This document shows, piece after piece, positions 24,457 through 32,239 of a stretch of DNA of 64,000 nucleotides (the stretch's first letter is position 1; each line of letters begins with the position of its first letter). The notes under the pieces were generated by a model that saw only the letters and a list, made by a program, of their open reading frames with translations, had not been told where the DNA came from and did not search any database. The translations under genes were made by a program, and so were the position numbers. The stretch comes from Benzoatithermus flavus. Lineage in GTDB: Bacteria; Pseudomonadota; Alphaproteobacteria; Geminicoccales; Geminicoccaceae. Where the stretch lies: contig NZ_JBBLZC010000013.1 of NCBI RefSeq assembly GCF_037908215.1, positions 1 to 64,000 on the forward strand, given 5' to 3'.

Positions 24457-24512
24457 ATGGTGGAGCCGATCGGACTCGAACCGACGACATCCTGCTTGCA
24501 AAGCAGGCGCTC
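24457..24512. repeat. attR direct repeat (56 bp)
   Basis: Copy of the tRNA-Ala 3' portion that forms part of the intact tRNA gene. It matches 16882-16937 at 55 of 56 bases and marks the right junction of the element. Confidence 0.85.
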
Positions 24513-24535
24513 TCCCAACTGAGCTACGGCCCCGG
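24460..24535 (-). tRNA. tRNA-Ala (anticodon TGC)
   Basis: The minus strand reads a complete 76-nt tRNA with encoded CCA: acceptor GGGGCCG pairs with CGGCTCC, the D-arm GCTCAGTTGGGAGAGC, anticodon loop TTTGCAA with TGC, and the T-arm GTCGGTTCGAGTCCGAT. It is the target of the integrative element, which reconstitutes its 3' end. Confidence 0.96.
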
Positions 24536-24593
24536 TGCGGGCGGTATATGGCGCGAAACGGCGGGCGGTGCAAGGCTGCCCGTGTGCGACGGG

Positions 24594-25205
24594 TCAGTCC
24601 TGCTCGATGGCTGCCACGAAAGCGTCGAGCGCCAGGCGGCGATGGCTGATGGCGTGCTTCTCCTCGGCCGTCATCTCGGCAAAGGTCTTCTCGAAGCCGT
24701 CGGGCACGAAGATCGGGTCGTAGCCGAAGCCCCTGGCCCCCCGCGGGGTATCGACCAGGGTGCCCTCGACCCGGCCCTCGAAGAAGCGGTGGCGGCCGTC
24801 CGGATGACATAAGCACAAGACCGCGACGAAGGCGGCGCGCTTGTCGGCCGCCGCGAAGCTGCCGAAGCGCCGGCGCAGGCCGTCCAGAACCTTGCGGATC
24901 GCAAGCTCGAAATCGCGCGCAGGTCCGGCCCAGCGGGCCGAGTGGATGCCGGGCTCGCCACCCAGGCCGTAGACGACGAGGCCGCTGTCGTCGGCGAGCG
25001 CCGGCAGGCCGGTCGCCTCGGCGGCCGCCCGCGCCTTCAAGAGCGCGTTCTCGGCGAAGGTCGCACCGGTCTCCGCGGGCTCGGGCAGGCCCAGGGCGGC
25101 CGCACCTTCGACCCCGATCCCGTGCGGTGCCAGCAGGAACTCGAACTCCCTGAGCTTGCCGGGATTGTGGGTCGCGATCAGGAGCCTCTTGCCGTCGATC
25201 AGCAT
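24594..25205 (-). CDS. rdgB: RdgB/HAM1 family non-canonical purine NTP pyrophosphatase
   Basis: Cytoplasmic enzyme that hydrolyses dITP, XTP and ITP to monophosphates and so keeps deaminated purines out of nucleic acids. The family motifs are present: THNPGKLREFEFLL at the start, FAENALLKARAAAEATGLPALADDSGL for substrate and Mg, and GFGYDPIFVPDG with AISHR near the end. The 203-residue length is normal. It lies 18 bp after rph on the same strand, the common rph-rdgB pair. Confidence 0.95.
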   Translation of the reverse strand: MLIDGKRLLIATHNPGKLREFEFLLAPHGIGVEGAAALGLPEPAETGATFAENALLKARAAAEATGLPALADDSGLVVYGLGGEPGIHSARWAGPARDFELAIRKVLDGLRRRFGSFAAADKRAAFVAVLCLCHPDGRHRFFEGRVEGTLVDTPRGARGFGYDPIFVPDGFEKTFAEMTAEEKHAISHRRLALDAFVAAIEQD

Positions 25206-25223
25206 TCTCGTGCCTTCCGTTCC

Positions 25224-25946
25224 TCAGGCGAGCCCCAGAACCTGCCGCTGCAGCGCCACGAGCTCGGCGATGCCCGCCCTCGCCAGCGCGCGCATGGCCT
25301 CGAACTGCTCGACCCCGATCGGCGTCTGTTCGGCCGTGACCTGGATCTCGACGATGCCGCCCGAGGCCGCGAGCACGAAGTTGGCATCCGCCTCGGCCGT
25401 GCTGTCCTCGGCATAGTCGAGGTCGAGGACGGGCGTGCCCTGGATCAGGCCGCAGGAGACCGCCGCCACCGGCTCGCGCAAGGGCAGCCGCGGCAGCTCG
25501 CCCGCGGCCACGAGCTTCTGAAGCGCCCGGTGCAGGGCGACGTAGGCGCCGGTGATCGAGGCCGTGCGCGTGCCGCCGTCGGCCTGGAGCACGTCGCAGT
25601 CGACGATCACCTGGCGCTCGCCCATGGCATCCGTCTCGGTGACGGCGCGCAAGCTGCGGCCGATCAGGCGCTGGATCTCGAGGGTGCGGCCGGACTGCTT
25701 GCCGCGCGCCGCCTCGCGCGGGGTGCGGGTGTTGGTCGAGCGCGGCAGCATGCCGTACTCGGCCGTGACCCAGCCTTTGCCGGTGTTGCGCAAGAAGGGT
25801 GGCACCCGCTCCTCGACCGTGGCCGTGCACAAGACGTGGGTGTCGCCGAAGCGGACGAGGCAGGAGCCTTCGGCGTGGCGGGCGACGTCGAGCTCGAGGC
25901 TCACGGGGCGCATCTGGTCGATGGCGCGGCCGGAGGGGCGCATCAT
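25224..25946 (-). CDS. rph: Ribonuclease PH
   Basis: Phosphorolytic 3'-5' exoribonuclease that trims tRNA 3' ends. The 240-residue protein carries the family N-terminus (MRPSGRAIDQMRPVSLELDV), the catalytic GKGWVTAEYGMLPRSTNTRT core with the RxxRxxR-rich SGRTLEIQRLIGRSLRAV helix, and the DCDVLQADGGTRTASITGA metal and phosphate site. Two ATGs are adjacent; 25943 may be the real start. The 300 bp upstream (25947-26245) hold no supported gene; hrcA, often divergent from rph, is not here. Confidence 0.96.
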   Translation of the reverse strand: MMRPSGRAIDQMRPVSLELDVARHAEGSCLVRFGDTHVLCTATVEERVPPFLRNTGKGWVTAEYGMLPRSTNTRTPREAARGKQSGRTLEIQRLIGRSLRAVTETDAMGERQVIVDCDVLQADGGTRTASITGAYVALHRALQKLVAAGELPRLPLREPVAAVSCGLIQGTPVLDLDYAEDSTAEADANFVLAASGGIVEIQVTAEQTPIGVEQFEAMRALARAGIAELVALQRQVLGLA

Positions 25947-26245
25947 GGGCTTCCTTCACCGATCACGAGACGGGCGGGTGTAGCGCAAGCGCGGCGCCCG
26001 TTCAAACCGGACCGTGCGCCGGCGGTGAGCAGGCCGGGTCGCGCGCGGCATTTCGGGGATGGCGGAAGGGCCGCTCTCGGGGTCATGCTCCGGCAGCGCG
26101 CCGCCCCCCGACGGCGGATGCTCGGGTCGGGGGGCCCGATCCACCGGCGGATCGAGGAGGGCATCGTGGCGAGCACCGCGACGATCGCGGCAAGGGTGGG
26201 CAGCGGCCCGCTCCGCCGGGCGACGTGCCCGACGGATGCCGGCCG

Positions 26246-27466
26246 ATGAGCCTGCTCCTGCCGCCGGGTGCTGGGCGGGAAGCGAGGCTCCTGCTGCTGG
26301 CACGGGGCCTGCGCGCCGCCGCCGACGGCTGGATCAGCATCGTCCTGCCCTCCTATCTTCTGGCGCTGGGCCTCGGCGCGCTCGAGATCGGCATCCTCGC
26401 CACCACGACCATGTTGGGCTCGTCGGTGCTGACGCTGGCCGTGGGCTTCATGGCGGGCCGGCTCGATCCGCGCCGCACACTGCTCGCGGCCTCGCTACTG
26501 ATGGCGGCGACGGGCCTCGCCTTCGCGCTCGCGGGCGGCTTCTGGCCGCTCCTCGTCGTGGCCTTCGTGGGTACGCTCAACCCGTCCTCGGGCGATGTCA
26601 GCCTGTTCTTGCCACTCGAGCAGTCGCTGCTCGCCCACAGCACCGCCGAACGCGACCGCACGGCGCTCTTCGCCCGCTACAGCCTCGTGGGCTCGCTGTG
26701 CGGCGCCAGCGGCACGCTCGTGGCCGTCCTGCCCGAGACCGGGGAGCGGCTCGGCATCCCGCTCCTCGCCGGTCTGCGGGCGATGTTCGTCCTCTACGGC
26801 TTCGTCGGCGTCGCGGCCTGGCTGGCCTATCGCGGGCTGCCGCGCGGGAGCGACGGCACGGACGGACGGCCAGCGGCGCCGCTCGGGCCTTCGCGGCGGA
26901 TCGTCCATCGGCTCGCCGCCCTCTTCAGCCTCGACAGCTTCGCCGGCGGGCTCGTGGTGCAGTCGCTGCTCGCCTTGTGGCTGTTCGACGCTTTCGGCCT
27001 GTCGCTCGCTGCAGCGGCGAAGCTGTTCTTCTGGACCGGCGTGCTCAGCGCCGCCTCCTATCTCGCCGCCCCGCCGCTGGCACGGCGGATCGGCCTGATC
27101 CGGACCATGGTGTTCACCCATCTGCCGGCGAATGTCTGCCTCGCTCTGGTGCCGTTCACGAGCGCCCTCTGGCAGGCGGTGGCCCTCCTTCTCGTCCGCA
27201 GCCTGCTCTCGCAGATGGACGTGCCGGCGCGCACCTCCTACGTCATGGCGGTGGTGACCCCGCCCGAACGGCCGGCGGCAGCGAGCCTCACCAACGTGCC
27301 GCGCAGCCTGGCCGCGGCCCTGAGCCCGACGCTCGCGGGCTGGCTCCTCGGGCTCTCGGGCTTCGGCTGGCCGCTGCTCCTGGCCGGCCTGCTCAAGATC
27401 ACCTACGACCTCGCCCTGCTCGCCCGGTTCCGCCACGTGCGTCCGCCCGAGGAGCGGGCCGGGTGA
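26246..27466 (+). CDS. MFS transporter
   Basis: A 406-residue major facilitator with about 12 helices. The A-type loop motif is seen as GFMAGRLDPRRTLLAASL (about 75-92) between helices 2 and 3. The conserved PERPAAASLTNVPRSLAAALSP segment in the C-terminal half resembles sugar/drug exporter subfamilies, but the substrate cannot be inferred. The ATG at 26246 is chosen for its position at the start of the first helix. It converges with the gamma-glutamyltransferase gene, 3 bp apart. Confidence 0.88.
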   Translation: MSLLLPPGAGREARLLLLARGLRAAADGWISIVLPSYLLALGLGALEIGILATTTMLGSSVLTLAVGFMAGRLDPRRTLLAASLLMAATGLAFALAGGFWPLLVVAFVGTLNPSSGDVSLFLPLEQSLLAHSTAERDRTALFARYSLVGSLCGASGTLVAVLPETGERLGIPLLAGLRAMFVLYGFVGVAAWLAYRGLPRGSDGTDGRPAAPLGPSRRIVHRLAALFSLDSFAGGLVVQSLLALWLFDAFGLSLAAAAKLFFWTGVLSAASYLAAPPLARRIGLIRTMVFTHLPANVCLALVPFTSALWQAVALLLVRSLLSQMDVPARTSYVMAVVTPPERPAAASLTNVPRSLAAALSPTLAGWLLGLSGFGWPLLLAGLLKITYDLALLARFRHVRPPEERAG

Positions 27467-27469
27467 GCC

Positions 27470-29026
27470 TCAGATCTCGGCCGCCGCAGCGGCGCGAGGC
27501 TGCCAGATCTCGGTCATGCCCTCGTTGCGCTCCTCGGCCGCGTCGTGCAGCACCGCGCCGGGGCAGGCGAAGAGGAGCGGGCTCGGCTGCGGCGGCAGGC
27601 TGCGGACGGGCACCCCGCTCAGAGCGTCCGGCTCGATGGCGAAGCCCAGCCGGGCATCGAGCGTCACGAGATCGGGCCCGCTCACGTCGAGCCGCGGCTG
27701 GCGGAACGCATCCTCGAGGCTCATCTCGAAATCGGCCAGGAACGAGGCGATCTGCAGCACCGCCGGCAGGATGCGCCGCCCGCCCGAAGCACCCAGCGCG
27801 AAGCGCCGCTCGCCCGAAAAGCCGAGTACCGGGCACATGTTCGACAAAGGCCTTTTCGCGGGGCCGATCGCGTTGGGTCCGCCCGGCCGCGGATCGAACC
27901 ACATGATGCCGTTGTTGAGGAGAAGGCCGGTGCCGGGTGCGAGCAGCTTGCTGCCGAACGTCGACAGGAGGGTCTGCGTGAGCGCTACCAGATTGCCGTG
28001 ACGGTCGACCACCGAAAGATGCGAGGTGCAGGCGGGAGCGCGCCGATCGTCGCCCTGGTCTGTCAGCCGCTCGCGATAGGCACCGAGCAGAGCACGCGCA
28101 TAAGCCGTGAAGGCGGCGGGGCCGGGGTGACGGTCGCGGCCGGGCTCCAGCTCGCGCAGGAGCTCGAGGCAGCGCACGAAGCTCGTCCCGGCGTAAAGAC
28201 CCGGCATGGCGAGGAAGCGGTTGCCCCGATGCTCGGCCGCGAGCGGTGCCGTGATCCGGGCGCGGTAGGCCGCGAGGTCCGCCGCATCGATCGGCACGCC
28301 GAGCCGCGTGCAGTCGGCCAGGAGCCGCATCGCGAGCCCGCCCTCGTAGAACCCGCGCGGCCCTTCCTCGGCGAGCTCGCGCAGGCTGTCGGCGAGCCCC
28401 GGCAGCGCGAGCCGCAGCGGGTCGCCGGTCCAGGGCGGCACCGGCGGCAAGCCTTCGGGCAGCCAGACGGCGGCGGCTTCGGGATGGAGCCGCAGCTCGC
28501 GCGCCGCGTTCGCGATCGTCTGGCTCACGTACCAGTCGACCGCGAGCCCCGCCTCGGCAAGCGCGATCGCGGGTGCGGCGAGCTCGGCGAAGGGCAGGCG
28601 GCCGAACCGCTCGTGCGCGAGCCGGTAGCCGTCGGCCTGCCCCGGCACCGCGACCGAGAACGGGCCGTGCAGGTTGCGGTCCCCGACGACGGCGGGCCAC
28701 CCGAACAGGTCGCCGGCCTTGCCGCCGGCGAGCGGATACAGGGCGGGATCGAGCTTACGGGGCGAGACCATACCGAAGTCGATGGCCTCCGCCCGACCTT
28801 CCTCGGCCAGCCAGACCAGCATGCAGCCGCCCCCGCCGAGGCCGCTCATCCAGGGCTCGACCACGCCGAGAGCGAGGGAGGCGGCGATCGCCGCGTCGAC
28901 CGCGTTGCCGCCGGCGCGCAGGATCTCGGCTCCGACCTCGGCCGCGGCGCGGCTCTGTGCCGCGACGACTCCCCGCGCCGAGCGGACGACCTCCTTGTCG
29001 ACCTGCCAGGTCGTGCCCGCGATCAT
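27470..29026 (-). CDS. Gamma-glutamyltransferase family protein
   Basis: N-terminal nucleophile hydrolase of 518 residues that transfers or hydrolyses gamma-glutamyl groups, for example of glutathione. The sequence AAEVGAEILRAGGNAVDAAI is the family signature at the N-terminus. The autocatalytic Thr is in CTSHLSVVDRHGN (about 334), and the NNGIMWFDPRPGGPNAI and GASGGRRI motifs of the substrate site follow. No signal peptide is apparent from the ATG at 29026, so a cytoplasmic form is possible. It may act with the gamma-glutamylcyclotransferase-like gene at 31316 and gshB at 55070 in glutathione turnover, but they are not linked. Confidence 0.93.
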   Translation of the reverse strand: MIAGTTWQVDKEVVRSARGVVAAQSRAAAEVGAEILRAGGNAVDAAIAASLALGVVEPWMSGLGGGGCMLVWLAEEGRAEAIDFGMVSPRKLDPALYPLAGGKAGDLFGWPAVVGDRNLHGPFSVAVPGQADGYRLAHERFGRLPFAELAAPAIALAEAGLAVDWYVSQTIANAARELRLHPEAAAVWLPEGLPPVPPWTGDPLRLALPGLADSLRELAEEGPRGFYEGGLAMRLLADCTRLGVPIDAADLAAYRARITAPLAAEHRGNRFLAMPGLYAGTSFVRCLELLRELEPGRDRHPGPAAFTAYARALLGAYRERLTDQGDDRRAPACTSHLSVVDRHGNLVALTQTLLSTFGSKLLAPGTGLLLNNGIMWFDPRPGGPNAIGPAKRPLSNMCPVLGFSGERRFALGASGGRRILPAVLQIASFLADFEMSLEDAFRQPRLDVSGPDLVTLDARLGFAIEPDALSGVPVRSLPPQPSPLLFACPGAVLHDAAEERNEGMTEIWQPRAAAAAEI

Positions 29027-29182
29027 GGCACCTCTCCTCGTGCTGCCGTCCCGAGGGGTAGAGCGGGCGCCGGAAACCGGCAAGGCTCGGGCCGGCATGG
29101 CGCGCGCCTTCCCTTGCGCATGAGCGGAACATGGACCATCTATCATGATCGGCGGCGCATCGGCCGCCTCTGAGGTGCTGCC

Positions 29183-29683
29183 ATGCTGCGCGTTCTCGGC
29201 CCGCTCGTGGCCCTGGGGCTTCTCACCGGATGCGTGACCGACGGCAACGGAGGCGGGTACGGCGATGCCAGCTCCGGCATACGCTGGAGCGGTCCCTACG
29301 GCGATCCTTACGCCCGGCCGCTTCCCGGCTATCCGTTCTACGGCCCTTACGGCTATGGCCCTTATGGCGGCCCGTTCCGGCGCTACGACGACGATGCCGG
29401 CCGTTTCGTGCGGCGGGGCAACGTCGTCTGCGATCGGGCGACCGAGACCTGCTATCGCGGCCGCGAGCTCGACGTGAGCGAAACGCGCGACTTCTTCGGC
29501 AGGAAGGCCGCGCGCGAGGCCGACCGGGTGCGCGACGCGTTCGGCACCAACCACGTCTTCCGGGCCGACGACGACGTGGTCTGCAACCGGCGCGAGCGGG
29601 TCTGCTACAAGGACGGCCACCCGGACCGCAGCGAGACGCGCGACCTCTTCGGCAAGAAGGCCGCGCGCCGGCTGGGCGACTGA
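29183..29683 (+). CDS. Lipoprotein with duplicated Cys-pair motif
   Basis: The 166-residue product has a short signal and a lipobox (LLTGC, Cys at 16). A Gly/Tyr/Pro-rich linker (residues about 30-65) follows, then two related units: VVCDRATETCYRGRELDVSE with TRDFFGRKAARE, and VVCNRRERVCYKDGHPDRSE with TRDLFGKKAARR. The unit resembles the YcgJ/Fels-1-like motif (VVCDx5CY...T..FFG..AA). The two Cys of each unit may form a disulfide. It is monocistronic, divergent from the glutamyltransferase; function is unknown. Confidence 0.75.
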   Translation: MLRVLGPLVALGLLTGCVTDGNGGGYGDASSGIRWSGPYGDPYARPLPGYPFYGPYGYGPYGGPFRRYDDDAGRFVRRGNVVCDRATETCYRGRELDVSETRDFFGRKAAREADRVRDAFGTNHVFRADDDVVCNRRERVCYKDGHPDRSETRDLFGKKAARRLGD

Positions 29684-29926
29684 CCGCCCGGTTCCGGGCT
29701 GCATCTCTTCGCGAACGCTGATCAAGCAAACCGAAATAATCGCCAGCCACCCGGCAGAACGGCGGCAGTCCCATCCCTGCTGTCCGATGCTGCCGGGAAC
29801 AATCCTTCAGCTCTCCGGTTAGTCCGGCGTCTCTCGACGCACCAAGAACGGCGTCTTCTGCTTCTTCCGCCTCGGAAAGGAGGTCGAGAAGTTTCGGCGG
29901 AACGTGGGCAGAGCGCACAACCGGAG

Positions 29927-30337
29927 ATGCTGGACATGCGCCGACTGACGGCATTCATCCTGACGTCCTTCGCTCTCGTCCTGGCGGCCGGCCAGGCCCA
30001 TGCCGGGCGGGGCCGGGCCGCCTTCGCCCAGGTCGGCGTGGCGTCCTGGTACGGCCCCGGCTTTCACGGCCGGCGCACCGCGAGCGGCGAGCCGTTCGAC
30101 CAGGACGATCTCACCGCCGCGCATCGCGACCTGCCGCTCGGCAGCGAGGTGACGGTGACCAATCTCGAGAACGGCCGCTCGATCGTCGTCCAGATCAACG
30201 ACCGCGGGCCCTACGTGAAAGGCCGGGTCATCGACCTCTCCAAAGCCGCCGCCCGCCGCCTCGGCATCATCGAAGAGGGCGTGGCCAAGGTCCGGATCGA
30301 GGCCACGCCGCAGCAGCTCGCCCTCGCCGAGCGCTGA
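29927..30337 (+). CDS. rlpA: RlpA-like septal ring lytic transglycosylase/DPBB protein
   Basis: Exported protein of 136 residues with a signal peptide (LTAFILTSFALVLAAGQAHA). The mature part is one double-psi beta-barrel: GVASWYGPGFHGRRTASGE, LTAAHRDLPLGSEVTVTNLE, NGRSIVVQINDRGPYVKGR, and the conserved VIDLSKAAARRLG. RlpA cleaves denuded glycan at the division site; the SPOR domain of long RlpA proteins is absent here. A second ATG at 29936 is possible. Confidence 0.93.
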   Translation: MLDMRRLTAFILTSFALVLAAGQAHAGRGRAAFAQVGVASWYGPGFHGRRTASGEPFDQDDLTAAHRDLPLGSEVTVTNLENGRSIVVQINDRGPYVKGRVIDLSKAAARRLGIIEEGVAKVRIEATPQQLALAER

Positions 30338-30358
30338 GGCGACGCTGTCGGCGGCCGC

Positions 30359-31144
30359 TCAGGGCTTCTCGGCGAGCCGCCATCCCGGCCGGAAGTAGCG
30401 CTTGAGCTGTTCTTGCCGTCGCGCCAGCTCGCCGGTGCGGCTCCAGGCGCGAAGAACCGCCGGCGGCACCGGCCGGGTCGGGATCTTGGGTCCGCGCGGG
30501 TCGAACAGGCCATAGGCCGCAGCCGCGGTCACCTGTTTCTCCTTGCCGTAGCCCTTGCCGGCCATTCTGCAGTCGAGCGCCGGCGCCCCGCGCGGCTCGC
30601 CCGCGGCGTAGTGCGTCATGAACACGTGCTGCCCGATGACTGCGGTTCGCTTCAGCCCGGCGAACCAGGGGCATTTGGCGGGGTCCATGAGGGTCGGGTT
30701 GACGAAGTAGAGCGCACCGCCGGTCGGATCGCGGGGTGCGAGCCAGTCGAGCGCCACGGCGAGCCGCCAGGCCTGAACCAGCACGAGGCGCGCCTCGCGC
30801 GAGGTGGCGCCCAGCACCTCCGAGAGATTCTTGCCCTCGGGTGCTGCCAGCGCGCTGCGCAGGGCGGGCCGCTCGCTCACCGGCTGGAACTGGCCGTCCT
30901 GCAGCGCCACGGCGCAGATGTCCTTGGGAAAGCTCGGATGGGCGAGACGGTTGCGCACCACCCGCATCACCGCCGCCATTCCGGCCGCACCCTCGCCCGC
31001 CGCCTCGGCATAGGCGATCATGGTGAGGCAGCGCCGCTGGCGATCGTCGAGGATCGCCGCCGCGGCGGCACGGGTCGTGGGCAGCGCGCCGTGCAGCACG
31101 AGCAGAAGAAGGCCCAGGCGGTGCAGCAGGCGGACGATCGGCAA
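30359..31144 (-). CDS. SleB-like cell wall hydrolase (Hydrolase_2 family)
   Basis: The 261-residue product starts at a TTG (31144) with GAGGAG upstream and carries a signal peptide (LLHRLGLLLLVLHGALPTTRA). The catalytic-type domain includes the family motif CLTMIAYAEAAGEGAAGMAAVMRVVRNRL, with the Glu typical of SleB/CwlJ glycosidase-like enzymes, then FPKDICAVALQDGQFQPV and GALYFVNPTLMDP. It should act on peptidoglycan in the periplasm. It is convergent with rlpA (21 bp apart), another cell-wall enzyme. Confidence 0.85.
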   Translation of the reverse strand: MPIVRLLHRLGLLLLVLHGALPTTRAAAAAILDDRQRRCLTMIAYAEAAGEGAAGMAAVMRVVRNRLAHPSFPKDICAVALQDGQFQPVSERPALRSALAAPEGKNLSEVLGATSREARLVLVQAWRLAVALDWLAPRDPTGGALYFVNPTLMDPAKCPWFAGLKRTAVIGQHVFMTHYAAGEPRGAPALDCRMAGKGYGKEKQVTAAAAYGLFDPRGPKIPTRPVPPAVLRAWSRTGELARRQEQLKRYFRPGWRLAEKP

Positions 31145-31315
31145 GAGCGCTCCTCTTCTCGAGATCACGGGTTGCCTTCCCGTAGCGCAAGGTCGATCCC
31201 CGAGGCCAGCCGGAACGATCGCGGCCGCGAGCGCCCTTGCATCGCGCCGATCGTCTGCTATCTCCCGCGCACGACCCTCCGCCCCTCGCGGCGGCAACGG
31301 ACGGAGGTGGTGGCG

Positions 31316-31825
31316 ATGCGGCAGGCGCTGGCCCCGGTGTCCCGGCCACTTCAGGTGGCAGAGATGATCCCGCTGTCGGCGGCCGGCCGGCAGCCCTTGT
31401 TCTTCTTCGGCACGCTCACCGATCTCGACGTGCTGGCCTACGTGCTGGCCCGGCCGATCGATCTCGACGATCTGGCGCCCGCCACGATCGCGGGCTTTCG
31501 CCGCGTGCAGGCTCGCGGCGCCAGCTACCCGGTCCTGATCCCGGCATCCGGCAGCCGGGTCGAAGGGCTCCTGCTGCGGCACGCCACCCGGCGCGACATC
31601 GCCCGCATCAACCACTACGAGAGCGAGGAGTACCGGGCCGAGCTGCACCGGGTCGCGACGGCCGATGGCGCCCGTCACGCGGCCTGGCTCTATCTCGGCC
31701 TCGACCATCTCGAGGCCAGCGACGAGCCATGGGAGCTCGAGGCGTGGCAGCGCATCCACAAGGCCGGATTTTTCGCCGCCTGCGACGGCTGGATGGCCGA
31801 TTTCCGCGAGCTCGAGGGCACATGA
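31316..31825 (+). CDS. Gamma-glutamylcyclotransferase-like (AIG2/GGCT fold) protein
   Basis: A 169-residue protein with the GGCT-fold N-terminal motif FFFGTLTDLDVLAYVLAR (the Y/F-GTL strand and loop), then a VEGLLLRHATRRDIARINHYESEEYRAE segment with the conserved catalytic Glu position. These enzymes release 5-oxoproline from gamma-glutamyl compounds; the nudix-linked ADP-ribose subfamily also shares the motif. It is divergent from the SleB-like gene with 170 bp between. Confidence 0.8.
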   Translation: MRQALAPVSRPLQVAEMIPLSAAGRQPLFFFGTLTDLDVLAYVLARPIDLDDLAPATIAGFRRVQARGASYPVLIPASGSRVEGLLLRHATRRDIARINHYESEEYRAELHRVATADGARHAAWLYLGLDHLEASDEPWELEAWQRIHKAGFFAACDGWMADFRELEGT

Positions 31826-31917
31826 ACCTACGCACGAGCGAAATCGATCGTTGACAGCCCGCCCGGGATCTGCGCGAACTCCGGGCAGGTGGCAACCAGC
31901 AGAAAGGAGGTGATCCG

Positions 31918-32001
31918 ATGTCTAGCGCTATGGTGCGTGGGCTCGAGCTTGCGGCGCGGATGTCGATCACGTCCGCTCGCGGACTTCAGACCAGGCGATA
32001 A
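31918..32001 (+). CDS. Possible 27-aa small protein with extended Shine-Dalgarno
   Basis: ATG 31918 is preceded at 5-nt spacing by AAAGGAGGTGATCC, complementary to almost the whole 16S anti-Shine-Dalgarno tail. The frame encodes MSSAMVRGLELAARMSITSA, then RGLQTRR and a TAA. A GCCCGG/CCGGGC hairpin (31861-31886) lies upstream and a perfect terminator stem downstream. It could be a real small protein, a leader peptide or a small RNA with an SD-like motif. It is intergenic and short, so confidence is limited. Confidence 0.45.
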   Translation: MSSAMVRGLELAARMSITSARGLQTRR

Positions 32002-32042
32002 CGTCAACAGACGACCGCCGAAGCACCTACGCTTCGCTGAAC

Positions 32043-32077
32043 GGGGCCGCCTTGCGCAAGGCGGCCCCTCTTCATTT
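32043..32077 (+). terminator. Strong rho-independent terminator
   Basis: A perfect palindrome, GGGGCCGCCTTG-CG-CAAGGCGGCCCC (32043-32068), is followed by TCTTCATTT. It ends the transcript carrying the 27-codon frame. Confidence 0.75.
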
Positions 32078-32239
32078 CCAGGCGCGCCCCGGAGCCCGGC
32101 GGCCACCCGGGCAAGCGATGCCCCCGACGGACTCGATTCGGCTGGCGCGGGTCGGGGGGCGGCGCTCACCGTGACCGGCGCCGCGCGACAGCTCCCGACC
32201 TCGCCCGCCGATGGCCCTTCCCGGCTTCTCGTGCCTCCC

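Larger units (their letters stand above)
16882..24512. mobile_element. Integrative element inserted in tRNA-Ala(TGC)
   Basis: A 56-bp direct repeat with one mismatch flanks the segment (16882-16937 and 24457-24512). It is the 3' part of tRNA-Ala from just before the anticodon stem to CCA. The intact tRNA is at the right end; the displaced 3' copy is at the left, next to a P4-type tyrosine integrase. The 7.6-kb cargo is an integrase, KilA-N remnant, small unknown gene, large P-loop ATPase, EVE-nuclease fusion and serine recombinase. The base composition is visibly less GC-rich than the flanks. No conjugation, capsid or packaging genes are seen, so it resembles a satellite or genomic island more than an ICE or complete prophage. 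Confidence 0.88.
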
